Positions 1 through 12,224 are shown, counted from the first letter of the stretch. The stretch is DNA of 64,000 nucleotides from Siphonodentalium dalli (GCA_032622095.1 CP136061.1:68329127-68393126); one strand, 5' to 3'. Numbers and translations: made by a program. Notes: a model not told the origin generated them from the letters alone.

Positions 1-104
1 CCTTTCTACCCACACAACAGTAAAAGCACTCCTCTTTGTTACATGCATCATGGATGACTCAAAGAGTGGTTCATCCGAACACCAAATTTATTAGACCACA
101 GGTA

Positions 105-203
105 AACGTTTGCTTGAAGTTATGAATGTCAGAATCATTGAATGCAACTCATATTATGAGTTGCATTCAATGATTCTGACATTCATAACTTCAAGCAAAC
201 GTT
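105..203. repeat. 99-bp perfect palindrome
   Basis: A 49-base arm starting AACGTTTGCTTGAAGT is followed by one central base and its exact inverse. No TIR-type element or coding frame is associated. Confidence 0.9.
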
Positions 204-284
204 GACTCATATAGTCAATATATAATGTGAATAATCAGTCACATGCAGTGTCACTGATATTTAAAGCTGGTGTTATCTCTTGCC

Positions 285-437
285 AGAAAAATATTTCAGG
301 ATACAAGGTTGAAATTTATTTTATTTTTGGGAATCACCACCCCGGGAATGTGAGTTTATTCCTATCCGATTTCAAATACCCACCCCTCCAATCCAAGTTC
401 TTTCCAAGGGAAATTGGGGACCCATCTCCAAAAGTTT
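285..437. repeat. Dispersed repeat related to 61588-61745 and 63055-63130
   Basis: Shares GGATACAAGGTTGAAAT, CACCACCCCGGGA and GTAAGTTTXTTCC-like blocks with the two copies near the right end. It probably belongs to the same G/C-run MITE group as 27233-27922. Confidence 0.45.
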
Positions 438-1160
438 GATGAACACTGAAAATAGCAGCATAAGGTGACAATTGGTGTCAAATGTTTAAAGACCATGCGA
501 ATGGAATACCAATAATGTACTAAATGTAGTAGGCTCATAATGAAAAGCACCAGAAATCTAAAAAAATAACAAAACACTTATTAATTACACTCGTCAATAA
601 GGTTCAGCATCCATACCCATAGGTTACTATATATAGTATAACCAGCGTCAGACCCACTGATATATATTTAAATGGCTCCCACATAGGGAAGCAGTGCCCA
701 TGGTGTGTATGGTTGACTACTAGTATCGGGTAGAAAATTTAACTGTAAAGAGTAATCCATATGCTAAATTTGAACACAATCAGATAACTAAAACTAAAGT
801 TATCACCCGGAAACCAAAATGATCGGCAAATTCTAACATCTGGAAAAAATGGGCCGACCGATTCCAAATTTGAACTTGACCTGTATTTTGATGTGGCTAA
901 TCTACATACAAAATTTGAAAACAGTCAGGCAACTACATGTAGTAAACTCACATGCCAAATTTTATTCCATTCAGTTCAGGCTTACTAAAGTTATTATCCG
1001 GAAGCGAATATTTAGTGACAAACGGACAAAGCAATAACATTATACATTCCTTTTTTTAAAGCGGTTTCAAAACGGGCATATACAAAGGATCAAGAAAGGC
1101 AAACTTGGTGAATTTTGTAAAATAAATATGTAAAAATTTGGTTAAATACTCAATATGTAT
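438..1160. other. No gene seen; weak two-copy repeat
   Basis: AT-rich sequence. Two diverged direct copies of a ~140-bp stretch (phrases such as AAATTTGAAxACAxTCAG and AAAGTTATxAxCCGGAA) occur at about 750-850 and 890-1010. No coding signature was found. Confidence 0.4.
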
Positions 1161-1169
1161 TTTAAAAGC

Positions 1170-1395
1170 TAGAGAAAACGAAAGGGATTTTTGGCTGTTG
1201 TAGTAATTTCCTCACTAGATATAAAAGAGAATGCATAAGCCTAACCATTTTACCTTGTAAGCCAGTGCATAAAACTGTGCATTCTCTTATATTTGCAAGG
1301 CTCCCAATGGGAGACTCGCATATATAAGAGAATGCATTGGCACTGGACCTTCTATGCTGCAACAGCGGAGCTCCCGTCATGAAAGTGTTAAACCA
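1170..1395. mobile_element. piggyBac-like MITE (family B), degraded
   Basis: Contains the family-B hairpin core ATATAAGAGAATGCATTGGC and an end reading CTCCCGTCATGAAAGTGTTAA, the reverse of the TTAACCCTTTCATGACGGGAG terminus seen elsewhere. Confidence 0.55.
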
Positions 1396-1823
1396 AATGT
1401 GTGCTCTATGGTATAAACATAGTCAAATTTGCCTGTGACCAGAATTGGTTTGATGAAATGCCATATTTGAGGACATACAACTCTATAAATTAATGCCCAT
1501 ATATCGTTTATTTATAAATGCACTGGACTGACACCTTCCCATTGAACAATATCCAAATACAATCAGTGAACATGGCCCTGATCAAACAGATAGAATACAC
1601 ACTAACATATGGCCATAAGTTATGTCACATGAAGACATGTGTTTTACTAAACCAAAATCCTCAGGCCAGGAATTATTATCCAAATATCTATTCTATGATA
1701 TCAGCTGAATCAACATCTTAGAGCTACTTAGTATAGTAATGTACTGAAAAGATCACCCTCCAACAGGCAAGGTCTGCACAAGGTTGCACAAACAGTGGTT
1801 ACAGGCCAAAGTGGAGAAAGATA

Positions 1824-2029
1824 TACAGTAATACCCTAAAAAATCGACTCCTTAACCACAGCAGAATTATGGGTAACTTTTCAGGATTTAGTCGGAAATA
1901 TGGCTTGTTGCTTCATCGGAAAGCTCTCACTCCGATGAATGGCAACAAGCCATATTTCCGACTAAATCCTGAAAAATTACCCATAATTATGCTGTGGTTA
2001 AGGAGTCGATTATTTAGGGCATTACTGTA
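1824..2029. mobile_element. Family-A palindromic MITE, copy 1
   Basis: A ~206-bp near-perfect foldback bounded by TACAGTAATxCCCTAAAxA and its inverse, with TA at both ends. The arms contain the family marker GGTAACTTTTCAGGATTTAG. Eight copies occur in the window. Confidence 0.85.
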
Positions 2030-2186
2030 ACATAATGTTGAGATTCGTGCAGCAGTATTGAACTCAACTGGTTGTTATATCATATCATGTTAAGTTTCAA
2101 CAAAAAAGATCTGGTTTATCCTTTAAATATCTTTACGTTTCAAAAGCCTTTTATTTATATGATACTGTTGGAAGTTTCTAGTCTCA

Positions 2187-2490
2187 ATGTTTTTACAAGA
2201 GATAATCAAGGAAAAACCTAACTTATTTCAGACAAATACATGTACTCTCCCTCTGAATAATGCCACGAACCTTAAACTTATTGGAGAACTTTTTGAGAGA
2301 CTACTGGTCCTGACAATATTCAGGGTGGCAAGAATAGTGACTGGGGCAACCAGGAGTGCAAGCGATAGAATATTATTACAAGTACTTGAAACAGGATGGG
2401 AAACACTTGCACAATGCAAAAGTAAGCAAAAACTAATCAGTTTATACAATATGTCAAACAAAAGAGTTCATCCGGTAAATTTAGTGGCAC
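2187..2490 (+). pseudogene. LINE-type reverse transcriptase fragment (degraded)
   Basis: The frame contains VARIVTGATRSAS, then ETGWETLAQCKSKQKLISLY. Non-LTR retrotransposon polymerases (Jockey/CR1-like) have an (A)ARIVTGATR...ETGWExLxxRRxxxKLxxxYK block near the C-terminal thumb of the RT domain. The rest of the RT and the endonuclease are missing and the 3' part drifts into non-homologous sequence, so this is a short dead fragment. Confidence 0.6.
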
Positions 2491-2585
2491 TAAATGTAAG
2501 AAAATTGCCCATTTCCATCTATTGCCTAACTATTTCTCCTGTGGTAACATTTATTTTCCAAGGAAAGGACTTAACAAAAGCCTGA

Positions 2586-3220
2586 ATGGCTTGTTGCCCG
2601 ATCATCATTTGAACATTTATATTTATATTTCATGTCTGCATATTATTTATGCTTTTGTTCTGTTTAATTCAAATAAAATATATTGTTTAGACCAATATAC
2701 GGAGTTCTTAATTGAAACATCAAAGATAAATTCAGTTGTTTGTCTGTGTGACTTTGCAGTACTAGTATCTTTTCACACTGTTTTGAATATAATCTTTTAT
2801 ATCACCTCATGGAGTGGGCCACATGATCTTATTCTCCAACAAACATGCATGGATTACTCAGCCGCCTATAACATAATATATCACAAATGGAGATTATAGG
2901 TAAACAAAACACAGCTTTGTCACAGTTAGTTAAGGGGTTTCCACGTATAGCCTACCGTATCTCCGGATGTGGAAAGTTTTATAGATGAACCTTAGGGACC
3001 TGTGAATATTCGATTCAATGTCAATATCGGTCATTTGATTTGAGATCAACACCAAATATGTCCGCTAATTTGGATATTTTTGATTCAGCATTATTTTTGT
3101 CATGAGACATCAAAATTAACAATGGTAAACAATAACCGCCTGATTTGATTGATTCAATGCAAAATCCAAGATTCGCAGATCCCTAACGAACCTATACAGA
3201 AAACTACATAATTGTTAAGC
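2586..3220. other. No recognisable feature
   Basis: AT-rich, with open frames that look like nothing known and lack exon signatures. Confidence 0.4.
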
Positions 3221-3404
3221 TACAGTAATGCCCTAATTAATCGACTCCTTTAACCACACCAGAATTATGGGTAACTTTTCAGGATTTAGTCGTAAATATA
3301 TGGCTTGTTGCCATTCATCGGAAAGCTCTCGGGGACTAAATCCTGAAAAGTTACCCATAATTCTGATGTGGTTAAAGAAGTCGATTAATTAGGGCATTAC
3401 TGTA
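3221..3404. mobile_element. Family-A palindromic MITE, copy 2
   Basis: Same TACAGTAATGCCCTAA terminus. The right arm is shortened around the centre (CTCTCGGGGACTAAAT), so the hairpin is asymmetric. Confidence 0.85.
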
Positions 3405-3410
3405 GTACAG

Positions 3411-4137
3411 CACCTGAAGAAATCTACCATCTGAAGACTACATAATGCATATTACATGTATATAGCAATAAAAATGTCAAAAACATGACTTTGTTTTTTT
3501 AGGGAAAGTTTGGGAAGAGCGTTCTCATATAGTATACAAATTGATTAGAAATAAATAACTGCCATAGAAAGTACATGTACATTATCTAAAACTAGTAAAT
3601 TGTTTGATTGATTATTTAATTGAGCAACACTGTTGATTGTTATATGCGTGCTGGAAAATAGTGAGCAACCATTTTCAAGCAATATTTCATCCCAATGAAT
3701 ATAAATGTTGGTATGCAGGCTCATCCACCCAACCAGGGTGGAATCAACTGGAAATAGCCACAGTATTAGATACACCTGGTCAGCTGGGGATTTGGCTATG
3801 GACCTACAGTATGACCGAAAATTCATCTCGGCCCAAGATTTTTATCAGTTCTTGCAAACAGCTGCATGCTCACAATTTTAAGCACACAACTATAACAATA
3901 TGTTAACATTCTTGAAGCAGTGTTGCTCTCAATTAAATAGTCTTCCGAGCCTTTCACTAGTTCAGGTTATGTACTTTTTATGGCAGTCTGCAATCAATTT
4001 GTATACTTGCTGAGAACACTCTTCCCAAAATTTCCCTTAAAAAAATATGAGCAAAGTCATAATTTTATTGTTATATATATTAATATGCATGATGTGGTCT
4101 TCAGATAGCATAGATTCCTTCAGGTGGTGCACTGGCT
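3411..4137. repeat. Diverged ~730-bp inverted duplication
   Basis: The left arm (from 3411, CACCTGAAGAAATCTAxC...GGGAAAGTTTGGGAAGAG...ATACAAATTGATT...) is inverted on the right (ending near 4137), with scattered mismatches and small indels. Arms extend to about 3670 and 3870. It sits directly against family-A copy 2. No ORF of interest. Confidence 0.65.
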
Positions 4138-4314
4138 TAACAATTAATAGTTTTCAGAGATAGGTGTATATATAAATGTATGCATGGGAACCCCTTAATT
4201 AACAATCAATTAACCAAGCAGTATAAAGGAAAAACCTGAAAACACAGAGTAGAAGTTTTCTCATGATTACGGTACCGATATCCTCTATTATTAAGTCTAT
4301 ATATATATAGATAC

Positions 4315-4890
4315 ACTAGCTGATGTGACCGACTTCATCCGGGCTATTTAGGGATTTGTTATATTATATATAATATAGTGATCGCCTCCATCTGGGCAGG
4401 ATATACAGCTTCTGGACAAACTGTAACTATTGTTTGATCTGTCCAGACACATGCCTATATGAGTGTATATGAGCGAGGTGACGGTCAAGGACATGGTCTC
4501 ACATGAATTTGGACCTGCCCATATTGTTCCCGGGATCAAAGTAAGCCGACATACCAAATTTGAGTCCAATTGGTCGAGGTCTAGAAACATGCTTATATGA
4601 GTGTATATGAGGGAGGTCAAGAACACGGTCACACGTGAAATTGGACCCACCCATATAGTTCCCGGGATCAAAGCAGTGCTAAGTTAGTATACATACCAAA
4701 TTTCAGTCGGCTCGGTCGAGGTCTAAGAAACATGCCTATATGAGCGTGTATGAGCGAGGTCAAGGACATAGTCGCATGTGAAGTTGGACCCCACCCGCCA
4801 TGTTGTTCTTGGGATCAAAGTGGGCCTAAATACCAAATTTTAGTCGCATCCCTGAGCAGTTTTCGATTCTATAACACACACACACACACA
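4315..4890. repeat. Dispersed repeat with three ~130-bp tandem units
   Basis: The unit contains AACATGCCTATATGAG, CAAGGACATGGTC, GTTCCCGGGATCAAAG and ATACCAAATTTxAGTC. A single-unit relative lies at 14455-14750. Both begin with GCTGATGTGxC and ATTTCATCCxGGCTATTTA. Confidence 0.75.
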
Positions 4891-4897
4891 CACACGT
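4876..4897. repeat. (CA)n microsatellite
   Basis: About ten CA units at the end of the 4315-4890 repeat. Confidence 0.9.
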
Positions 4898-5700
4898 ACA
4901 TGTGCAGTGTACATCCATACAAACAGAAGTTCCAAAATATAAGATTAGCTACATATCCGTATCCTTCCTATAGATACATTTATAATAGCTACATATCGGT
5001 ATACAGATACATAGCTACAAATATCTATTATAGCCAGTTATAGCTGTGAATAAAATTCCCCATACTTCTTTCTGTCCTGTTCCGTTCCGTCCAGCGTTGT
5101 GATTCGATCGCGAAACTTATAAAAGTTTTTGAATCAATTCCAACAACACATGCAATGACAGCAATGGATAAAGTATATACTATTTTATAAGCGGATACAA
5201 ACCTGGTTACATGTAACTCACATGGCAGTATTTGATTCACTTGATCACTCTTGTTTTACTCGAGTTGTGTGATATTTGATGGTAGGAAACTTCGCAATAA
5301 CTTCCGCGTTGCTGAGCTGTGTGACACGAAGGGAGATAATTCACTCCGGAATGTGACCAATTTGACTTTATCACATGCAGGAAACAACTGACAAGTTCTG
5401 ATAGCTGCCTACCCTGCATCACCGATACAATACCTACACATCGTACCACAGACACAGACAGTCTAATTCATCGCAATATAAAGTATATTGTAATTTAGTT
5501 GCACGTGGTAGGTCGTTGTTCGAAATATCATGTAGCGTCTAACTGTGCTTTCGGGACGAGACTTTCTTATTTATTCATTGTTGGGAGTTGGGAGGGTCAA
5601 CAGTTTGGCCTTCTAAACAGTGACTGATATCTTAATAAATAGAAATTTAATGCATCTATTCTCTATCACTTATATCCATGCATTTATAGTAAGGTAAGTG
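4898..5700. other. No recognisable feature
   Basis: Unique-looking sequence with moderate GC for this window. Open frames on both strands are short and unlike known proteins. Confidence 0.4.
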
Positions 5701-5701
5701 G

Positions 5702-5765
5702 TCAGGAGCGTAGGAACCGGGGGGGGGGGGGGGGGCAAGGGGAGCATTTACCCCCCCCCCCACAC
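5702..5765. mobile_element. hAT-like terminus with G and C homopolymers
   Basis: CAGGAGCGTAGGAACC followed by ~18 G and, further on, ~13 C. This terminus type belongs to hAT-like MITEs; the opposite end was not located. Confidence 0.4.
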
Positions 5766-5825
5766 AATATTTTCCAAAGGTTAGTAAAAATATTTGGCAA
5801 ACTAATGAAGTATCGCCGACAATCT

Positions 5826-6576
5826 CGGCAATGCACACCCCCACGATACATACCCACACCATGCATACCTCCATGATACATACCCAAACTATACATACCC
5901 AAACGATACATACCCATACTATACATACCAACACTATACACACCCACAGTCCCACACTATGCATACCCACATTATACATACCCACACTATACATAGACAC
6001 ACTATACATACCCACACTATACATACCCACACGATACATACCCACACAATATATACCACCACTATACATACCCACGCTATACATACCCACACTATACATT
6101 ATACATACCCACACTATACATACCCACACTATACATACTCACACAATACATACCACCACTATACATAACCACGCTATACATACCCCCACTATACATACCC
6201 AGGATACATACCCACTATACATACCCACGATGCATACCCACATTATACATACCCACACTATACATAACCACACGTACTATACATACCCACACTATACATA
6301 CCCACACGATACATACCCACACAATATATACCACCACTATACATACCCACGCTATACATACCCACACTATACATACCCACATTATACATCCCCACACTAT
6401 ACATACCCACACTATACATACTCACACAATACATACCACCACTATACATATAACCACGCTATACATACCCCCACTATACATACCGCCACGATACCTACCC
6501 ACTATACATACCCACTATACATACCCACGATGCATACCCACACTATTCATACCCACACGATAAATACCCCACGATA
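5826..6576. repeat. 15-bp minisatellite (CCCACACTATACATA)n
   Basis: About 48 imperfect units. A higher-order repeat of ~275-283 bp is visible: the run with variant units at ~6031-6190 recurs at ~6306-6470. Since 15 is divisible by 3, several frames stay open on both strands and encode pentapeptide repeats (PTLYI, HTHTI). A hAT element at 6577 interrupts the array, and one to two units continue at 7608-7623. Confidence 0.92.
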
Positions 6577-7607
6577 CAGGGGCGGCGGAAGCTACAAAAA
6601 AGTGGGGGGATGGCACCATTTTAAAAAAATACTACATGAATGAATTGAAAACTGTTCCAATATGCGCCAGCGCAAAGATTGTTTAGTATGATGTTACTCG
6701 TGGCTACAGCATGTACCATTATGGAGGTAGAAAATAAGAAAGAGTTTAAATGATGCGACTCTGCTGTACTAACTTATTGTTGCAGCCAATGTGTGAAAGA
6801 TGACCTATGACGTTGATACGTCAACTTCCAAAACCTGCGTCCTTTGTCATAAATGTTATGATGAAATTAGTATACACTACTGTATAATCCAATTCACTCC
6901 ACATACGACAACCGTTGATATCGAAGAAACAAGAATCACAAGTAACTTTGAATATTAAATAACACTATAATATATATGTACACAAACACTTGCATGTACA
7001 CAGTAAACTTCATGTAGAAAATAATTATTCTAACTCTTCTTATTTCTCGGTAATAATGAATTAGCTGAGTTGATAAAAATCATAGTCAAGTTATTCCAAT
7101 GAATACTCAGCATCAAATGATATTGTATATAGCAAGTGATCTCATATCAGGAGTTTGACCACCTTGGCATGAAATTGTATACCTGCCAAGCCCCAGGTTT
7201 GCACTTTTATTGAAGACACTCAAAATTAAACCTTTGATTGGTATGATCATGATGAATGTGATTTTAATTAGACAAGTTGCTGCATCCAAGACATGGCTAT
7301 GATGGTGCCCCCCCCACCCCCCCCCCCAGAAGACCTGAGCTCTACAAAGAACTCAAAGTCTGTAGTTAAATTCCCAGAGGGCAATTAGTCAGACACAGTA
7401 TCAATACTGACCAAGGGATTAATTATCTATCTTGCTAGCCATAGTGGCATAACTGATAAGATTAAACACATTTGTCTACTAATGGAATGTTTTCTTGGGA
7501 ATAAAAAATTATTTTCTCCAATGTATTTAGTATTGGAAGATTATGTACATAATTGGGGAAACAGTGGGAGGCACGTGCCCCCCCCCCCCCCAGCTCCGCC
7601 GCCCCTG
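6577..7607. mobile_element. Non-autonomous hAT element, 1031 bp, with 8-bp TSD
   Basis: Starts CAGGGGCGGCGGA and ends CCGCCGCCCCTG. The 8-bp target CCACGATA is present at 6569-6576 and again at 7608-7615. The surrounding minisatellite confirms the empty site. The interior has no transposase frame, and its right end holds C tracts. Confidence 0.88.
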
Positions 7608-7869
7608 CCACGATACATACCCATGGTGATGTGTGTATCCATGTAGTCTACTTTCTCATGGTTGTTTGTGACATATTTACTTTCTGAATATCTGATCCCA
7701 GTTATGGGAGTAATTTCACATCATTAATGACTAGATAATAACACAACATGAATTCCCATATACCTATTTGTTCATAATCATAACACTTTCAATCGGCCTA
7801 CCATTTTATGAAATTAAATTACAATTGATAAATGATAAGAATGTTGATCTAATCTATGATAATGTAGTG

Positions 7870-8070
7870 GGTGGGAAAACAATGTCAGATGGGTCAGAAG
7901 CCACCAGAGAGCCACTTTAAGCTTCCAATGTCAGAAAAATTTCCCGGGCGAGGACCCCCGGACCCCCCCCCCATCGAGAGGGGGCAACCCCCTCTCGTGC
8001 TCTCCCCTCTTCGCGATGAATGGTTATACCCCCCCCCAATAAAATTTGCTTGCTATGCCCCTGTAAGTGG
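7870..8070. repeat. C-tract-rich transposon fragment
   Basis: Contains CCCCCGGACCCCCC, an inverted GAGAGGGGGCAACCCCCTCTC hairpin and a hAT-like end TGCTATGCCCCTG near 8062. The other terminus was not found. Confidence 0.4.
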
Positions 8071-8327
8071 TCTAATTACTTCAAAAGTATATAACTTGAT
8101 ATCACTCAATTATCACTGTTTAGAAGGCCTGTGGTTTAGGCTATAGAGACAGGATAGCTAGGCCTATCTATCTATCTATATATCTATAAACTATCTATCT
8201 GGATATCTTATTAAATACCTCCTATGGCAGGAGAACTCACACAGATGTATATACTTATTGTTAGTAGACTAGTAGTGTTATTCTAGGGAGGGGACTTTTT
8301 TTTTTTAGCAAGACTTGTTAGTTCTAT

Positions 8328-8485
8328 TTAATATATATGGTAAACCGGGGTAACTTTGAACACGGGCTTAGGCCTAACTTTGAACTTTTTTCTTCTTTTT
8401 TTTAATTTAAATTTTAAATATGTTCCAGTAAATGAAAAATACTGAAAGTAATTAGCATGTCCATTTGTTGTGTTTTTACCATATA
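8328..8485. repeat. Small MITE-like stretch with ATATATGGTAAA inverted ends
   Basis: ATATATGGTAAACC near 8333 and TTTTTACCATATATT near 8473 are inverted. The interior carries two copies of TAACTTTGAAC. Confidence 0.35.
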
Positions 8486-8546
8486 TTATAAATTAACTTG
8501 TTTATAAATTATTTGCAATTTAAAAAAAATGGTGTACATGTAGTCT

Positions 8547-8830
8547 TTAACCCTTTACCCAACAAACCGGCCAAAAGCGCCCAAATAAAACTTCAACAGC
8601 CTAAAATATCTTCGGTCTGTCTCAATAACACCATACAAATATGGATATCATTGGAACCGGTTCATTAACCCTTTACCCAACAGAATGCTCAGCCTCATAT
8701 ACTATAGGCTTGTTTCTACAGGACCTCGTTGTGATGGTTACAGTTATGCCCTGTGCCAATGCATTCTCTTATATATGCGAGTCCACCATAAGTCGCCTCG
8801 CATATATAAGAGAATGCATTGGCCTAAAAA
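8547..8830. mobile_element. piggyBac-like MITE (family B), nested or doubled left end
   Basis: Starts TTAACCCTTTACCCAACA at 8547, and a second identical TTAA terminus occurs at 8665. It contains the hairpin core GCCAATGCATTCTCTTATAT and its inverse. The TTAA target and CCCTTT terminus are piggyBac hallmarks. Confidence 0.7.
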
Positions 8831-9299
8831 TGCATTCTATAATTGTCTGTATGATATGTGAATCCAATTGTGTGGTTTATAGATGTCAAAAGCTCGAGTC
8901 AGGGATGGATGAGGGAGCATCACCAAAATTAATAAAAAATATTTTCAGCGGCTGAGGAAGAGAGGAGCACTAACATTGATAAATGTTTTAGTCTCCAATT
9001 TCCCACCAAAGCTATGTACAGTGGCATATACGAGGAATCTAATTATCTGGTTCAAAGAAATCAAAGTGGCCTATTGGAGTCAGTGTTATGGGTGGAAGGG
9101 CAACAAAAGTACATGAACTATAAATTGTGTGGCCGATTTTCACCAAACTTATTTAATCGTCATCTATCAAATGGTGTGGGATTAAAGATGACATCGTAAG
9201 GGCCAGGGATTTGTGACAGGAGGGCACCAGAATGGCGGGATAAAACTTTTTATCACCAATTATTACCGTCTATAGTGTAGTTCAAAGCTGGCAGAGAAA

Positions 9300-9432
9300 T
9301 ACAGTAATGCCCTAAATAATGGACTCCTTAACTTATGGCTTATGGCAACAATCGATTTTTCCGACTAAATCCTGAAAAGTTACCCATAATTCTGCTTTGG
9401 TTAAGGAGTTGATTATTTAGGGCATCACTGTA
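9300..9432. mobile_element. Family-A MITE, copy 3 (internally deleted)
   Basis: TACAGTAATGCCCTAAATAA at the left, GGCATCACTGTA at the right, with about 80 bp of the left arm missing. Confidence 0.8.
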
Positions 9433-11090
9433 TGTGATGACAATGCCTGCGCCATAATTTGCTATAAATTTCAACATTTAATTTTTCTATATTTTCCAAA
9501 GATATCAGCAATCTATATATTGGAGTAATATATGAGTTCTCCCAATAACTCATCGCGGCTTCTTCAAAAACCAGACATCAAACAGATTCGTTTTAAGGGG
9601 AATTTGGCATTCAAATTTCACTTGAACTGATATCTTTTCAACTTTCATCTTTATATGGGGATGGGAATCACGATATTCACAGTGAGCTAGCAAAATTGAT
9701 AAACTAGTATAGCTCATTTGCTGTTTTTTATTGAGTTATTTATAGCATTTATGACGCTAAGTTCCCAGCCCAGAGTGATGTTAAGCTAGGGACACCAGAA
9801 TTTATCAAACCTTTTGGTTACAAAATTTCCTCTAAATTTATATTAGGTATTCAAGTGATACGAGGAATCATCTGGTGTAGTTTGAAGATGTTGAAGTGCC
9901 ACCCTCTGAGTTAGGGCGGGGTTGTGGCACCAACATTGATAAAAGCAAAATGCCAATAGAAACTTAACCGTATAGAATATTTGGTTACATTTTAAAGGCA
10001 AACTGTGTCAATTTAGTGAATTAATCAGCACAACTTGATCAGGCATTATCCAATCTGGAAGAAGGTGACAATCATCTTGCCGAGAATTCCAACCACATCG
10101 ATTGTGAAATTTAAAACGAGAGGCCGATCACGATCGGCAGATGTTTAACCCATCCCTTGGCGATAGTTAATTACTATGATCGGAATCATAAATTAGAGTT
10201 TTGATGTTGAATTATAGAGTATACTGTTATGTACTATTATAGACAAATGTAAATACTACAAATTATTGGAATTTATGCATATATAAGAGAATGCACTGGC
10301 ACAGGATCTGTAATGCTGCACCAGCACAGCCTTGGATTAAATGTGAAAAGTGACCAGACATTGAATACTTGGGTTAATAGAGTCCAGTTTAAGTTTGCAA
10401 TGATAATTTATCAAATTCTAGCAACAACATGGCCATCAAAATAAGCCACCTCACTGCTGACCCATTAATATCAATTATATAGCAGAGCTGTCAACGAATC
10501 ACTGGCATTGTTTATGCTGGACCTTGACATCTCTATTAAACCTATAACATTTATAATGACCTCAGACCATCTGTAGGGTGATATGTGCAATGTAGCAAAG
10601 ATTTTCTAGTCTACTGCTAACAGCATGTGATGTGTATTGTTGAAACATTTAAAAAAAATTAGAATTAGAATTGGGTTTAATATCCTTCCAAACAAATTTA
10701 CAATTTAATACATAACACAAGATTTTGGACCGATTTAAACCAAATTTGGTGTGGTGACTCAGGTACCAGTGCTGGAGTTGTAATGGTGTTAGTTTTTCAA
10801 ATCTTTTTAACTTTAAAAGAATATTTTTTTTAATTCAGCAATGAGTTCAATCTAAATTAAATTGATAAAAAAAAATTCATTTTAATTTATTTTGTTTATT
10901 TATTTATTTATTTATTTATTTATTTTTTTTTTTTAACAGTCAATATTTAAAAAAAAAGGGCTATAGCCTATAACTCAGTTAAAAATAGTCGGATCAAACC
11001 CATATTCAAACTCGATTTGTCTTTTGGGCTGAGAAATTCATATACAAAATTTGGTTCCGATCAGATAGAAAATGTTTGAGTTATGATCAC
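9433..11090. other. No gene seen; (TTTA)n tract and old repeat debris
   Basis: Long AT-rich stretch. A family-B core (ATATAAGAGAATGCACTGGC) is at ~10277-10296, and a TTTA microsatellite surrounded by T runs lies at ~10890-10940. A GGACAGAxGGAC-type repeat end follows at ~11117-11150. Confidence 0.5.
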
Positions 11091-11466
11091 TTATCGCACC
11101 ATGTTTAAAATGTCTACGGACAGAGACAGATGGACAGACGGACTGACTTACGACGAGTGGTCAATCCAGACGTCGACACTATGTTTACCATACTATTGTA
11201 TGGGTAAACATAAAAAGATAACGCTTGAAGAACGCGCAGTTGCAAGTAAATAGTACTATATATACTGGCGGGGCGAATTGATTGTGATAATAAAATGGCA
11301 ATCATTCTGACAAGGTGAACAACTGCTTATAATTCGATCATGCATAGAATGACTTTTTGATGCCCATTTGGGTATAAAATTAAAAAGAATAACTCTTTGA
11401 GCAAGAGTACTTCTCTGTTCCCACCAAATGTCAACAGCAGAGGGTTCCACATCACTTCAACCTGGG

Positions 11467-11662
11467 CGACACGAATCACCCTGCCAGTAAGATATACAGT
11501 AATGCTCTAAGTAATCGACTCCATAACCACAGCAGAATTATGGGTAACTTTTCAGGATTTAGTCGGAAATATGGCTTGTTGCCATTCATCGGAAAGCTCT
11601 CGGGGTACTGTATATCTTACTGGCAGGGTGATTCGTGTCGATTAATTAAGACATTACTGTAT
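11467..11662. mobile_element. Family-A MITE, copy 4, rearranged with inverted flank
   Basis: The left half (from 11495) is normal. The right arm is replaced at 11606-11640 by an exact inverted copy of 35 bases spanning the left flank and MITE end (11466-11500). The normal right terminus then resumes as ATTAATTAAGACATTACTGT. Confidence 0.8.
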
Positions 11663-11689
11663 AATCTATTATATATTTTGGAAGATCTG

Positions 11690-12224
11690 TCTGTGTGTGT
11701 GTGTCTGTAATCGATGGACTCGAAAACGGCCAACACGGTTTCGATGAAACTTGGTATGTGTGGGTATTTTCGGCCGAGGAGTAACATGGGCCTATTAATT
11801 TGCCCGTGCGATGTGACCTTGACCTTGAAATTGGGTAATTTCAAGGTCAAACGCCCGAATATCACGGGATTTCGATGAAACTTGGTATGTGGGGGTACCT
11901 TCGGTCGGGGAGTGGCATAAACCTATTAATTTGCCCGTGCGACGTGACCTTGAAATCGGGTCATTTCAAGGTCAACCGCCCGATATCACGGGATTTGTAT
12001 GTGGGGGTACTTCCGTATGGGGAGTCTCATAAGCATATTCATTGTGCGACGTGACCTTGACCTTGAAATCGGGTCAATTCAAGGTCAAATCACCAATTTT
12101 GATGGGATTTCGACGAAATTTTATACATAGGGTTACTTTTGTCCACTGAGTGTTTTGGACGGGTCAAATTGTGACCCTGACCTTGACCTTCAAAACGGTC
12201 AATTCAAGGTCAAATCGGGTAAAC
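11690..12224. repeat. ~130-bp tandem array with TGACCTTGACCTTGAAA motif
   Basis: Four to five units sharing ATTTCGATGAAACTTGG, GTGACCTTGACCTTGAAA and TTCAAGGTCAAA. Each unit also has an internal inverted pair (CCTTGAAAT / ATTTCAAGG). Confidence 0.8.

Noticed and set aside
2522-2899. 125-codon plus-strand ORF after the LINE fragment
   Set aside because: AT-rich and low in recognisable motifs, and does not continue the reverse transcriptase homology.
5831-6643. 270-codon plus-strand ORF and several antisense ORFs of HTHTI or VGMYS repeats
   Set aside because: They are frames of a 15-bp minisatellite, open on both strands and in several frames, and the longest runs straight into an inserted hAT element. 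No coding evidence.
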